A DNA stretch of 14,184 nucleotides from Dethiothermospora halolimnae (GTDB lineage Bacteria; Bacillota; Clostridia; Tissierellales; VENL01): NCBI RefSeq assembly GCF_037577855.1, contig NZ_JBAKFX010000076.1, positions 1 to 14,184 on the forward strand, read 5' to 3'. The notes beneath the pieces are model-generated. The model saw only the letters and a list, made by a program, of their open reading frames with translations, was not told where the DNA came from and did no database searches. Positions 1 to 7,193 of the stretch are shown here, piece by piece (the stretch's first letter is position 1; each line of letters opens with the position of its first letter). Both the position numbers and the translations under genes were made by a program.

Positions 1-163
1 TTTTGTAAAGATTTATTTCAAAATTTCCAGTAAAAATAGGAATTTATTGATTTCTACCTTATCTTAATCTAATCTTGTGAATCCAAGGGCTATCGCCCAT
101 TAAAATTTTTGAGATGCGAAACTTCTGCTATCTAATTATATATTTTATTTAGTAATTTGACAT
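1..163. other. AT-rich region beyond the operon, no gene recognised
   Basis: No open frame with a ribosome site is seen. A less AT-rich patch at about 75-118 contains a small perfect stem-loop, GGGC/GCCC (87-90 and 95-98, loop TATC), on either strand. Its composition differs from the flanks, so it may be the end of a repeat or degenerate mobile element, but nothing more can be supported from 163 bases. Confidence 0.4.
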
Positions 164-194
164 AAAAAAACTACTCTATTTTTAGAGTAGTTTT
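164..194 (-). terminator. Intrinsic terminator at the end of the eut operon
   Basis: A perfect 12-bp stem (arms 194-183 and 178-167, with ACTACTCTA/TAGAGTAGT at the core) closes a 4-base loop and runs into T residues to 164 on the eut strand, six bases after the eutG stop. The reverse strand also has a short T run, so it may act in both directions. Confidence 0.92.
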
Positions 195-199
195 AGAAA

Positions 200-1348
200 T
201 TAATAAGCTCTTTTTAAAATTCCCTTTAACTCTTTTTTCGTAACTGATCTTGGGTTACCCAATGTACAAATATCTTCTATAGCTTTACTTGATATATCCT
301 CTATACTTTCTTCAAATTCATCCCTATCTATTCCTACTTCTTTTATACAAATTGGTATATTAAGTCTTTTGTTTATTACTTTTATTGCTTCAATTAAACT
401 TATTACACCTTCTCTACAATTTGAAGAAGGTAATCCCAATATTTTTGATATTGTTGAATATTTCTTAGTAATATTATCAATTATATTGTTTGCTATTCCT
501 GAATTATATTCAATAACATAGGGAAGCAATATAGCATTTGCCCTTCCATGGGATAGTTTAAACTTTGCTCCCAATGAATGGGCCAAGCTGTGGTTTATCC
601 CTAGTCCAGCATTATTAAAAGCTATTCCTGCCATACATGATGCAAAATGGAGTTTTTCTCTAGCTTCCATATCATTACCATCATCATATGCTCTTATTAA
701 GTAACTAAAAACATTTTTAATAGCTTTCTCTGAATATACATCAGTATAATCTGACGCATCCTTGGCAACGTAAGCTTCTAGAGCATGGGTTAAAACATCC
801 ATACCCGTATCTCCCGTAACTGAAGGAGGCACTGATTTTGTGAATTCACAGTCTATAATAGCAACATCAGGCACCATGATATCATCAACTAGTGGTATTT
901 TTAAGTTCTTCTCTTTATCAGTTATAACTGAATAAGAAGTAACCTCAGAGCCTGTACCACTAGTGGTGGGGATTGCTATAAAGGTTGGTTTATTTATATT
1001 ATCCCTATCAACTATTTCTTCTGCTGTTTTTATATTAAAATATAACATGGCTTTAGCTGCATCTATAGATGATCCCCCGCCTATTGCTAATAACAGATCA
1101 GGTCTATATTCCATCATGTTCTTTAAACCTTTTTTTATCAAATCCAATGATGGATCTGGTTTTACCTTATCAAAAATCTTATATTCTATCTTGTTAGAAT
1201 CTAATATTTCTGTTGCTTTTTCAACTAAACCAAATTTAATCATAAACTCATCAGTTACTATATATACCCTCTTTTCAGTTATTTCATTAAGATATTTTAC
1301 TGAATCTATACCATATTGTACTTTAGTCCTCTGTTGAAATTTTTTCAT
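200..1348 (-). CDS. eutG: Iron-containing alcohol dehydrogenase EutG
   Basis: EutG reduces acetaldehyde to ethanol, regenerating NAD+ for EutE. The 382-residue protein is a family III (Fe-dependent) alcohol dehydrogenase: GGGSSIDAAKA for NAD at 90-100, TTSGTGSEVT at 128-137, and iron ligands Asp184 and His188 (MDVLTHALEAY), His253 (INHSLAHSLG) and His267 (LSHGRANAILLP), with the same 14-residue spacing between the last two as in FucO. I chose the ATG at 1348, where GGAGGT lies about 6 bases upstream and the protein begins MKKFQQRTKVQYG. The frame remains open to 1387, overlapping eutQ. No encapsulation-peptide-like extension is seen at either end. It is the last gene of the operon and is followed by a perfect terminator. 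Confidence 0.95.
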   Translation of the reverse strand: MKKFQQRTKVQYGIDSVKYLNEITEKRVYIVTDEFMIKFGLVEKATEILDSNKIEYKIFDKVKPDPSLDLIKKGLKNMMEYRPDLLLAIGGGSSIDAAKAMLYFNIKTAEEIVDRDNINKPTFIAIPTTSGTGSEVTSYSVITDKEKNLKIPLVDDIMVPDVAIIDCEFTKSVPPSVTGDTGMDVLTHALEAYVAKDASDYTDVYSEKAIKNVFSYLIRAYDDGNDMEAREKLHFASCMAGIAFNNAGLGINHSLAHSLGAKFKLSHGRANAILLPYVIEYNSGIANNIIDNITKKYSTISKILGLPSSNCREGVISLIEAIKVINKRLNIPICIKEVGIDRDEFEESIEDISSKAIEDICTLGNPRSVTKKELKGILKRAY

Positions 1349-1368
1349 ATTAGTACCTCCAATTACTT

Positions 1369-1818
1369 TTAAACAGTTTCTTCCCAATTCGCAGGATATA
1401 CCACATATATAAATCTACATTCTCCAGGAGCACTAAACTTAATTGATGTACCCTTTGGTATCAAAACCATATCTCCTTTTTTATTAACAACTTTTCTATC
1501 TTCTATTACTATTTCTAAAGTTCCATCTATTACATAACATATCTCATCATATTTTAATGTCCAATCAAATGTTGACTCTTTCATTTCCATAACTCCACAG
1601 CCCAGTCTAGGGCTTTCATCTAAAGTTAATACATTTTTCAAATAAACTTGATCCCCATCTTTTCCCGTATTAAACTTTTCAGGTTTTACCGTTTCTGTTT
1701 TTATAGAAATAACTCCACTTTTATCTACTTCTTTAGTAAATTCTTCTTTATTTCCTATCTGAGTTTCCACAACTTTTTTTACAATCTCTTCTATCATTTC
1801 TTTACTTATTCCATTCAT
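1369..1818 (-). CDS. eutQ: EutQ cupin-type protein, short form (acetate kinase reported for Salmonella EutQ)
   Basis: The 149-residue protein has a C-terminal cupin beta-barrel (LGCGVMEMKESTFDWTL, then YDEICYVIDGTLEIVI at 90-105 and KGDMVLIPKGTSIKFSAPG at 114-132) matching the EutQ core. Salmonella EutQ, about 230 residues, has been reported to have acetate kinase activity and to act in assembly. That form begins with an extra module ('..ASIITPEAR..', from memory), which is absent here. Instead residues 4-21 (ISKEMIEEIVKKVVETQI) form an encapsulation-peptide-like helix and a linker. GGAGGT precedes the ATG at 1818. Its end lies 20 bases upstream of the eutG start, and the eutG ribosome site is in that gap. 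Confidence 0.92.
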   Translation of the reverse strand: MNGISKEMIEEIVKKVVETQIGNKEEFTKEVDKSGVISIKTETVKPEKFNTGKDGDQVYLKNVLTLDESPRLGCGVMEMKESTFDWTLKYDEICYVIDGTLEIVIEDRKVVNKKGDMVLIPKGTSIKFSAPGECRFIYVVYPANWEETV

Positions 1819-1833
1819 TATTTCTACCTCCCT

Positions 1834-2934
1834 TTACTCTTTGCTTACTTCCACTTCTTTAACAGTTTTATTTGCTATAAGCATAGCTAAAATAACTGCT
1901 GTTACTCCACCAACTATTTTTCCTATAACCATAGGAAATATCATATCTTGAGCCACACCTGCAGTAAATCCTAAATGGTCTCCAAATACAAAAGATCCAC
2001 TAACTGCAAAGGCAACATTAATTATCTTACCTCTATTATCCATATCCTTCATCAATCCAAACATTGGTATATTATTAGCTAATGTTGCAACCATACCTGC
2101 TGCTGCTACATCCCCCATTCCCAATACTTTACCTAGTTTTAATAGTGGTTTATTAAAAACTTTTGTTATTACATATACCATTGGAAATGCTCCTGCCAGC
2201 ATTAAGGAAATTGATCCTACTATTTCTATGCCTTCTGAAACTGGTGCCATACCTGGTATTACTACAAAACCTGTTAAAGTTTCAACTGTTATCGCCGCTA
2301 ATCCAACTGTTATTACTGCAACTACACCTTTACCAAATATAGTGAATCCCTTTATCATTTTCTCTGGTATTCTCCATAACCCAATAGATAATATAGCTGC
2401 AACTATAATTATTGGAACAAGATTACTAACTACCATTTTTATACTAAATCCTGCTACTAATCCACCAACTAAAGAACCTAAAGGTACTGTTATAATTCCT
2501 GCCAAAATACCTGTTGCTAAAAATTTATGATCTTCTTTTTTTATAATTCCTAAAGCCACAGGTATAGTGAATACTATAGTTGGTCCCATCATAGCACCTA
2601 GTATAAGTCCAGAAAATAATCCAGCATCCTTCGTTTGTGCTAATTCCATAGCTAAAGGATATCCTCCCATATCATTGGCTAATAATGTAGTAGCAAACAT
2701 TGATGGATCTGCTCCTAAGGCCTCATAAATAGGAATAACTACAGGCTTAAGTATATCTGCTAGTACCGGTGCTAAAGATACAACTCCTACCATAGCAAGG
2801 GCCAATGAACCCATTGCCATAATACCTTCTTCAAATTGTTCCCCTATTCCAAATCTATTTCCTATAATCCTGTCAAGGGCACCTAATGCCATAAAAAATA
2901 CCATTATATATACTATAATCTCATTTATATTCAT
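1834..2934 (-). CDS. eutH: Ethanolamine transporter EutH
   Basis: EutH is an integral membrane protein that facilitates ethanolamine entry. The 366-residue protein is highly hydrophobic, with about ten membrane segments starting at residues 4-24 (IIVYIMVFFMALGAL). It contains typical EutH stretches such as DRIIGNRFGIGEQFEEGIMAMG (split about 21-42), LLANDMGGYPLAMELA near 84-99 and VFGDHLGFTAGVAQDM near 317-332. No signal peptide is needed. GGGAGG precedes the ATG at 2934. The length is a little below the ~400 of enterobacterial EutH, as is common in Firmicutes. It is followed 15 bases later by eutQ. Confidence 0.97.
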   Translation of the reverse strand: MNINEIIVYIMVFFMALGALDRIIGNRFGIGEQFEEGIMAMGSLALAMVGVVSLAPVLADILKPVVIPIYEALGADPSMFATTLLANDMGGYPLAMELAQTKDAGLFSGLILGAMMGPTIVFTIPVALGIIKKEDHKFLATGILAGIITVPLGSLVGGLVAGFSIKMVVSNLVPIIIVAAILSIGLWRIPEKMIKGFTIFGKGVVAVITVGLAAITVETLTGFVVIPGMAPVSEGIEIVGSISLMLAGAFPMVYVITKVFNKPLLKLGKVLGMGDVAAAGMVATLANNIPMFGLMKDMDNRGKIINVAFAVSGSFVFGDHLGFTAGVAQDMIFPMVIGKIVGGVTAVILAMLIANKTVKEVEVSKE

Positions 2935-2963
2935 GATGTTCCTCCCTTTATATATAAAATATT

Positions 2964-3239
2964 TTATTTTTGTGGTAGTATAGCTTTCATTTCTCCATGG
3001 GGTCTTGGTATAACATGCACTGAAATTAATCTTCCAACTTTTTCTGCCGCTGCAGCCCCTGCATCTACTGCTGCCTTAACTGCTCCTACATCTCCCCTTA
3101 CCATTATAGTAACTAGTCCTGCTCCACTTAACTCTCTTCCAACTAACTCTATATTTGCAGCCTTAGACATTGCATCAGCTGCCTCTACTGCTCCTACCAA
3201 TCCCTTTGTTTCTATCATTCCTAAAGCTCCGCCTGTCAT
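2964..3239 (-). CDS. Second EutM/PduA-like hexameric shell protein
   Basis: A 91-residue single BMC domain nearly collinear with EutM: ALGMIETKGLVGAVEAADAM, then SGAGLVTIMVRGDVGAV and LISVHVIPRPHGEM. The pore loop reads SGAG (about 38-41) where EutM has VGGG, so the two hexamers may pass different metabolites. AAAGGAGGAAG precedes the ATG at 3239. It lies directly upstream of the transporter gene eutH. It looks like a within-operon paralogue of eutM. The name eutM2 or PduA-like would be arbitrary, so no symbol is given. Confidence 0.94.
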   Translation of the reverse strand: MTGGALGMIETKGLVGAVEAADAMSKAANIELVGRELSGAGLVTIMVRGDVGAVKAAVDAGAAAAEKVGRLISVHVIPRPHGEMKAILPQK

Positions 3240-3252
3240 TGTTCTTCCTCCT

Positions 3253-3561
3253 TTAAGTATTTATTCTATTTAGAACCGTATCTGTTATTTCACTTATTTT
3301 ATCAATATCACATATATTGAAATCTACTTTTATTATAGTTACAATTTTCTCTATTAAGGCCTTATTATTTTCATTTATTTCTTCTTTTTTGTTAACTTTT
3401 TTCCTTATATCCAATTTTCCATATACAATGTTTATATCCATCTCTTTTAAAACATCTTTAACTCCAGGGGATATAATCATTGAATCATCTACTATGAAAA
3501 CCTTATTATCTTTATCTATAAATTGATTTAAGTTGTTTTTTCTTACTAATGTCTTTTTCAA
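3253..3561 (-). CDS. Uncharacterised 102-aa protein with EutT/EutQ N-terminal-type module
   Basis: I do not recognise a named function. Residues about 5-49 carry the same module as the EutT N-terminus: VFIVDDSMIISPGVKDVLKE followed by INIVYGK. A short lysine-rich linker follows (residues 51-66), then a C-terminal region of hydrophobic-patterned helices (LIEKIVTII, and IDKISEITDTVLNRI at 87-101), the last of which resembles an encapsulation peptide. The start is TTG at 3561, supported by AAGGGGTGAT just upstream, a near match to the 16S 3' end, and by the lack of any ATG before the conserved module. It lies between eutN and the second shell hexamer. One reading is a small adaptor linking the module's partner to the shell. 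The function is unknown. Confidence 0.75.
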   Translation of the reverse strand: MKKTLVRKNNLNQFIDKDNKVFIVDDSMIISPGVKDVLKEMDINIVYGKLDIRKKVNKKEEINENNKALIEKIVTIIKVDFNICDIDKISEITDTVLNRINT

Positions 3562-3576
3562 ATAATCACCCCTTGA

Positions 3577-3858
3577 TTAATCAAAATCTTCTTCTACTTT
3601 AAATTCATCTATAATTCCAACAATTGTTGCATCTACTGGAGCATTTAATCTATCTATAACTCGTCTTGATGGGCTACCCTTTACAATCAATACTATATCT
3701 CCAATTCCCGCTCCAACACTATCGGTTGCAACAAAGGTTTGAGAGTTTTTCATATTATTGCAACAATCTATGGAAGCTACAATTAGTAATTTAAGGCCAT
3801 TTAACTCTTCGCTTTTTCTTGTAGACCAAACATTGCCTATAACCTTACCAATCTCCAT
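3577..3858 (-). CDS. eutN: Microcompartment vertex protein EutN
   Basis: EutN is a small EutN/CcmL-fold protein that forms pentamers capping the vertices of the polyhedral shell. The 93-residue protein matches the family: MEIGKVIGNVWSTRK at the start, LLIVASIDC, FVATDSVGAGIGDIVLIVKGSPSRR around residues 42-66, and DATIVGIIDEF near the end. AGGAAGG precedes the ATG at 3858. Only 15 bases separate its stop from the next gene, whose ribosome site begins right at the stop. Confidence 0.95.
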   Translation of the reverse strand: MEIGKVIGNVWSTRKSEELNGLKLLIVASIDCCNNMKNSQTFVATDSVGAGIGDIVLIVKGSPSRRVIDRLNAPVDATIVGIIDEFKVEEDFD

Positions 3859-3877
3859 ACTTATCTTCCTTCCTAAA

Positions 3878-4540
3878 TTACTTTCTTATTACATTTATTT
3901 TATTTATTCTAATGTAGTCGTGAGCCAGAGGGGTAACCAATGAGTTTTTATCTATAAGTATCTTTTTATGTCCTTTTAAAAAAGCCTCTTCAATATCCTT
4001 TTCTATAACTAATTTTTTAGTTAAACTAATTTTCTCACTATCTATAGCCTTTTCTCTTTTAGTTGAATTTTCTTTTTCTAATCCCTTAATAATTTGTTTT
4101 TTAGTTAGAATTTCTATTCCAAATTCTATAAGTTTACTTTCATACTCTTTAAATAAGCTATATATTTTTTCATTTGATGTTTCTTTGAACTTTTTATAAA
4201 TTATTCCTTCATCCAATATTATTATTTTTTTGCCATATAAAGCTCCAGATATAACTATATGGGAAATATTACTATTATCCCTTCCTTGGGCTATATCAAC
4301 CAAATCTTTATTGGTAAGTTTAGGAACTATTATATAATCTATATCATCAATATCTTTTTCTAAGTTAAATTCGTCTAAAAAGATATTGTTTGTCCACTTT
4401 GAAGTTATTTTTTTATATTTTTCTTTGTTTGACTTACTGTCAGTAATTAATACTTTTTCTAATCTTTTTTCTAAATCTAATGTATCTATCTTTTTTAATA
4501 CTTCTGTTGTTATAACTTTAACTAATTCTTCTATATTCAT
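3878..4540 (-). CDS. Ethanolamine utilisation protein of unknown function (eut_hyp type, ~220 aa)
   Basis: Its function is not known. The protein has 220 residues. Residues 1-19 (NIEELVKVITTEVLKKID) form an amphipathic helix like an encapsulation peptide. Residues 65-150 look like an alpha/beta domain with alternating hydrophobic strands (DYIIVPKLTNKDL, SHIVISGALYGKKIIILDEG), reminiscent of flavoprotein-like or Rossmann-type folds, though no binding motif is conclusive. After a charged linker, residues 177-220 (LVIEKDIEEAFLKG, then ILIDKNSLVTPLAHDYIR) repeat the module found at the N-terminus of EutT. It fits the uncharacterised family seen only in eut operons (TIGR02536, recalled from memory). 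GGGGAGGAA precedes the ATG at 4540. Its context between eutJ and eutN suggests a compartment-associated accessory role. Confidence 0.82.
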   Translation of the reverse strand: MNIEELVKVITTEVLKKIDTLDLEKRLEKVLITDSKSNKEKYKKITSKWTNNIFLDEFNLEKDIDDIDYIIVPKLTNKDLVDIAQGRDNSNISHIVISGALYGKKIIILDEGIIYKKFKETSNEKIYSLFKEYESKLIEFGIEILTKKQIIKGLEKENSTKREKAIDSEKISLTKKLVIEKDIEEAFLKGHKKILIDKNSLVTPLAHDYIRINKINVIRK

Positions 4541-4551
4541 AAGTTCCTCCC

Positions 4552-5373
4552 CTATGCTTCACAATTCATTGCTATTCCCAGTGGAGTAACTAAAAATGGA
4601 TTTAAAGGCTTATGGGTGGGAATTTTTGTCTCTTTTTCTATTACATTTTCAATTCCTTCAAGACAACAAGTCCCTCCAACCAAGTATATATTTTCTACAT
4701 CATAGTTAGATATATTTCTCCTAACTATGGATCCTATTTTTTCAATAACAGGACGAACTATATTAAATATCTCCCCCTGTCTTTTTTTATCCTTTTTCAG
4801 CTTCTCAGCCTCTTCAAATGTAACTTTATAGCTACCTGATATAACCAGTGATAAGTGGGTTCCTCCTGTTGCTTCATCAACAGTGTGTATTACTTTACCG
4901 TCTCTAATTATAGATAATCCTGTTGTACCTCCACCTATATCTACTATAACTCCATTATCTATATTTAAAACTGCATTAGCAGCAGTAGGTTCATCTAAAA
5001 TAGTTGTTACCTCAAGACCGGAACTTTCTACTACATATTTATGGGTCTCACAGTCTCCCTCTTCAGTTCCAGGAGGTACTGCAATTGCCGCTTTATTAAG
5101 TTCTATATTAAGTCTTTTCTCTAGCTTATCTTTTAATTTATTGACAATTTCACATGCTCCAATATAATCTACAACCAAACCATCTTTCAGCACCTGTGCA
5201 AACTCCATCTCACAGGCTATTGGCTTTTTATCTTTATCTAAAACAACTAAAACTATATATGCTGTTCCCAAGTCAACTCCAACAAGTAAATCATCTTCTT
5301 TATCAAATTTTTTCGTTTCTTCTAAAGTATTTTCAACTTCTTCTATAAGATTATTTACCTCTGTAAAATCCAT
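4552..5373 (-). CDS. eutJ: EutJ, actin/DnaK-fold ethanolamine utilisation protein
   Basis: EutJ is a conserved ASKHA-fold protein of eut and pdu-type clusters, thought to be a chaperone in assembly or reactivation; its exact role is not established. The 273-residue protein has phosphate motifs VGVDLGTAYIVLVVLD at residues 31-46 and IVDIGGGTTGLSII at 143-156, and LVGGTCCLEGIE at 231-242, resembling a trimmed Hsp70 ATPase domain without a substrate-binding domain. I chose the ATG at 5373, preceded by GAGGAAG at about 8 bases. The frame is open further upstream to 5454, but that would overlap eutD by 65 bases and add a poorly conserved leader. Its stop is 11 bases from the next gene. Confidence 0.93.
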   Translation of the reverse strand: MDFTEVNNLIEEVENTLEETKKFDKEDDLLVGVDLGTAYIVLVVLDKDKKPIACEMEFAQVLKDGLVVDYIGACEIVNKLKDKLEKRLNIELNKAAIAVPPGTEEGDCETHKYVVESSGLEVTTILDEPTAANAVLNIDNGVIVDIGGGTTGLSIIRDGKVIHTVDEATGGTHLSLVISGSYKVTFEEAEKLKKDKKRQGEIFNIVRPVIEKIGSIVRRNISNYDVENIYLVGGTCCLEGIENVIEKETKIPTHKPLNPFLVTPLGIAMNCEA

Positions 5374-5389
5374 ATAATAATCTTCCTCT

Positions 5390-6016
5390 CTAAAGAATGA
5401 TTTCTCCCTTTGCATCTTTTTTACAACCTGTAGCATTAGCTTCATCAAAGTCAATATGCATGCTTAGGTTATAATTATCATTTACTCTGACTGTAATATC
5501 TTCAAAAATTACTGGTCTATCACTATTTATTTTGACCTTAACTGTTTGTTTATCAGCTACATTAAATTTTTTAGCATCTTCTCTATTCATATGAATATGT
5601 CTTTTGGCTACTATTACAGATTGTTCAGCTTTTATCATAGTATCTTCTGTGGCTATATATATATCTTCACTTCCGTTTAAATCTCCAGACTCCCTTACTG
5701 GAGGATTTACTCCTAGTACCCTTGCATCAGTCTTTGATACTTCAACTTGAGTTTTACTCCTAGCAGGTCCTAATATCGCAACTCTATCTATAACTCCCTT
5801 TGGTCCTATTAATCTAACCCGTTCTTCATACTGAAACTGTCCTGGTTGAGAAAGCTCTTTCTTTTTTGTCATTTTATAGGCTCTTCCAAATAAAATTTCC
5901 ATATCTTTTTCACTTAAATGAACATGTCTTCCAGAAGTCTCAATAGGAATGGTTTTTTCTTCGCTTATATTGTCTACAACTTTTTTTACTATCTCTTTTA
6001 CAAATGATTCATCCAT
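5390..6016 (-). CDS. eutD: PduL-type phosphotransacylase (EutD role)
   Basis: It interconverts acetyl-CoA and acetyl phosphate, recycling CoA inside the compartment and feeding substrate-level ATP formation. The 208-residue protein belongs to the PduL family, not the Pta-like family used as EutD in enterobacteria. The histidines of the dinuclear zinc site are visible: His31 and His33 (SGRHVHLSEKD), His140 and His142 (AKRHIHMN) and His187 (LSMHIDFDEANATG), with Glu109 (VRESGDLNG) as a further likely ligand. Residues 1-17 (DESFVKEIVKKVVDNI) are an amphipathic helix like the encapsulation peptide of PduL, joined by a short linker. GGAG lies upstream of the ATG at 6016. EutJ starts 16 bases after its stop. 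Confidence 0.95.
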   Translation of the reverse strand: MDESFVKEIVKKVVDNISEEKTIPIETSGRHVHLSEKDMEILFGRAYKMTKKKELSQPGQFQYEERVRLIGPKGVIDRVAILGPARSKTQVEVSKTDARVLGVNPPVRESGDLNGSEDIYIATEDTMIKAEQSVIVAKRHIHMNREDAKKFNVADKQTVKVKINSDRPVIFEDITVRVNDNYNLSMHIDFDEANATGCKKDAKGEIIL

Positions 6017-6030
6017 ATTAACACTCCATT

Positions 6031-6813
6031 CTATTTGTAAATATTAGCCTTTTCTTTACACATCATTATATAGACTCCACTACTTAATCTATTTAAAGCC
6101 TTTATTATATCTACTCGCTCCACTTTAGAATCTTTTCTAAAGGCCTTTATACATGATAATTCTGTCTCCCTTATACTACTTCTTATGGAATTTAACTTTA
6201 TTATTATTTCTCCCATACTATAATTTGGTAGTATATGACCTATTTTAAAGTGTTTTTTAGGATTATGGGACATCGCCCTTAATTCTTTCTCATCTAATCC
6301 TATAACTTTAATGTTATTTAAGTTCTCATTTAAAACTTCTGCCCTCAGTATATCCCTTACACTTTGTAACACATCTTCAAGGTCATTTAATAACCCTTGC
6401 TTATTTTTTGAGTTAGCTAAGACTTGGAGTTCTAATATTTTTGATTGGAGACTATCTAATTTTCCTCTAAAAACTATTCTTAAATCGTCTTTATATACTA
6501 ATTTATTTCCATAAATCTGAGTCATATGTTCTGGTTTTTCTTCAAATGCTCCACCAGAATAATAAGAGATATATTTAGGAGAAATCTTTTTATAAGGAGT
6601 CTTTATCTTTTCATAAACAACCTCATCCTTAGGGTTGTCCATAGCATTACCTTCATCTAAATCCCCTTCTTTGCCGATACATAACTCTACATTCTTTTCT
6701 TTTAGATACTGTTTTGCTGAAGGAGTAATTATAACATTTTTATCTACAAAATATTTTTTCGGTGAATTCCTTTTAAACTCTCCTCTAAGAGTTGCCTCGG
6801 TTAAAACTTTCAT
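6031..6813 (-). CDS. eutT: Corrinoid ATP:cob(I)alamin adenosyltransferase EutT
   Basis: EutT makes adenosylcobalamin, the cofactor of EutBC. The 260-residue protein has two parts. Residues 1-48 are a small module (VLTEATLRGEF, then FVDKNVIITPSAKQYLKEK) that is also present in the two uncharacterised proteins of this operon. The rest is a helical adenosyltransferase domain (from about RIVFRGKLDSLQSKILELQ, 112-130, through DILRAEVL and SIRETELSCIKAF). In Salmonella EutT a metal site HX11CCX2C is present. Here His96 is kept but the aligned cysteine positions are Lys108, Asp109 and Arg112, so the metal site is absent. To my knowledge a metal-independent EutT class is known from Listeria and other Firmicutes. 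AAGGAG precedes the ATG at 6813. EutD follows 14 bases downstream. Confidence 0.93.
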   Translation of the reverse strand: MKVLTEATLRGEFKRNSPKKYFVDKNVIITPSAKQYLKEKNVELCIGKEGDLDEGNAMDNPKDEVVYEKIKTPYKKISPKYISYYSGGAFEEKPEHMTQIYGNKLVYKDDLRIVFRGKLDSLQSKILELQVLANSKNKQGLLNDLEDVLQSVRDILRAEVLNENLNNIKVIGLDEKELRAMSHNPKKHFKIGHILPNYSMGEIIIKLNSIRSSIRETELSCIKAFRKDSKVERVDIIKALNRLSSGVYIMMCKEKANIYK

Positions 6814-6840
6814 TTTTTCACTCCTTTTAAAAGGTTAAAT

Positions 6841-6871
6841 ATCCAGACCAAAAGAAATTTTTGGTCCGGAT
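6841..6871 (-). promoter_or_regulatory. Intercistronic stem-loop between eutM and eutT
   Basis: The transcript forms a 13-bp stem (arms 6871-6859 and 6853-6841, starting ATCCGGACC) with one G-U pair and a 5-base loop ATTTC. On the eut strand it is followed by ATTTAACC, not a T run, so it is not a clear terminator of the operon. It more likely acts in message processing or protection, or as partial attenuation below the shell gene. On the opposite strand the same stem is followed by TTTTTATATTATT and would terminate antisense transcription. The loop does not match the ANTAR pattern. Confidence 0.65.
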
Positions 6872-6878
6872 TTTTATA

Positions 6879-7163
6879 TTATTCCTTTGACTTAGGAAGA
6901 ATAGTCTCAACTTCATTATGAGGTCTTGGAATAACATGTACAGAAATCAGTTCTCCTACCTTTTCTGCAGCGGCAGCCCCTGCATCTGTAGCAGCTTTAA
7001 CTGCCCCTACATCACCTCTTACCATTACAGTTACTAATCCTCCACCTACTTGTTCTTTACCTACTAAAGTAACATTAGCTGCCTTTACCATAGCATCCGA
7101 TGCCTCTATTGATCCTACTAATCCCTTTGTTTCTATCATTCCCAATGCATTCATTCTTGCCAT
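6879..7163 (-). CDS. eutM: Hexameric microcompartment shell protein EutM
   Basis: A single BMC domain of 94 residues, typical of the major flat-facet shell hexamer: ALGMIETKGLVGSIEASDAM, the pore loop VGGGLVTVMVRGDVGAV (pore residues about 39-42), and ISVHVIPRPHNEVE at the end. GGGAGG precedes the ATG at 7163. It is very similar to the second EutM-like gene at 2964-3239, with a different pore loop. A stem-loop follows its stop, which may stabilise its message relative to the downstream enzyme genes. Confidence 0.96.
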   Translation of the reverse strand: MARMNALGMIETKGLVGSIEASDAMVKAANVTLVGKEQVGGGLVTVMVRGDVGAVKAATDAGAAAAEKVGELISVHVIPRPHNEVETILPKSKE

Positions 7164-7193
7164 TTTTTAATTCCTCCCTTAATTTAAATAATT

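Noticed and set aside
5374..5454. Longer EutJ starting inside eutD
   Set aside because: It would overlap eutD by 65 bases. The ATG at 5373 has a proper ribosome site and gives the expected start.
6841..6871. Stem-loop as a second EutV/ANTAR site before eutT
   Set aside because: The loop has five bases, there is no partner hairpin, and no T run follows on the eut strand, so it does not match the tandem hexaloop pattern.
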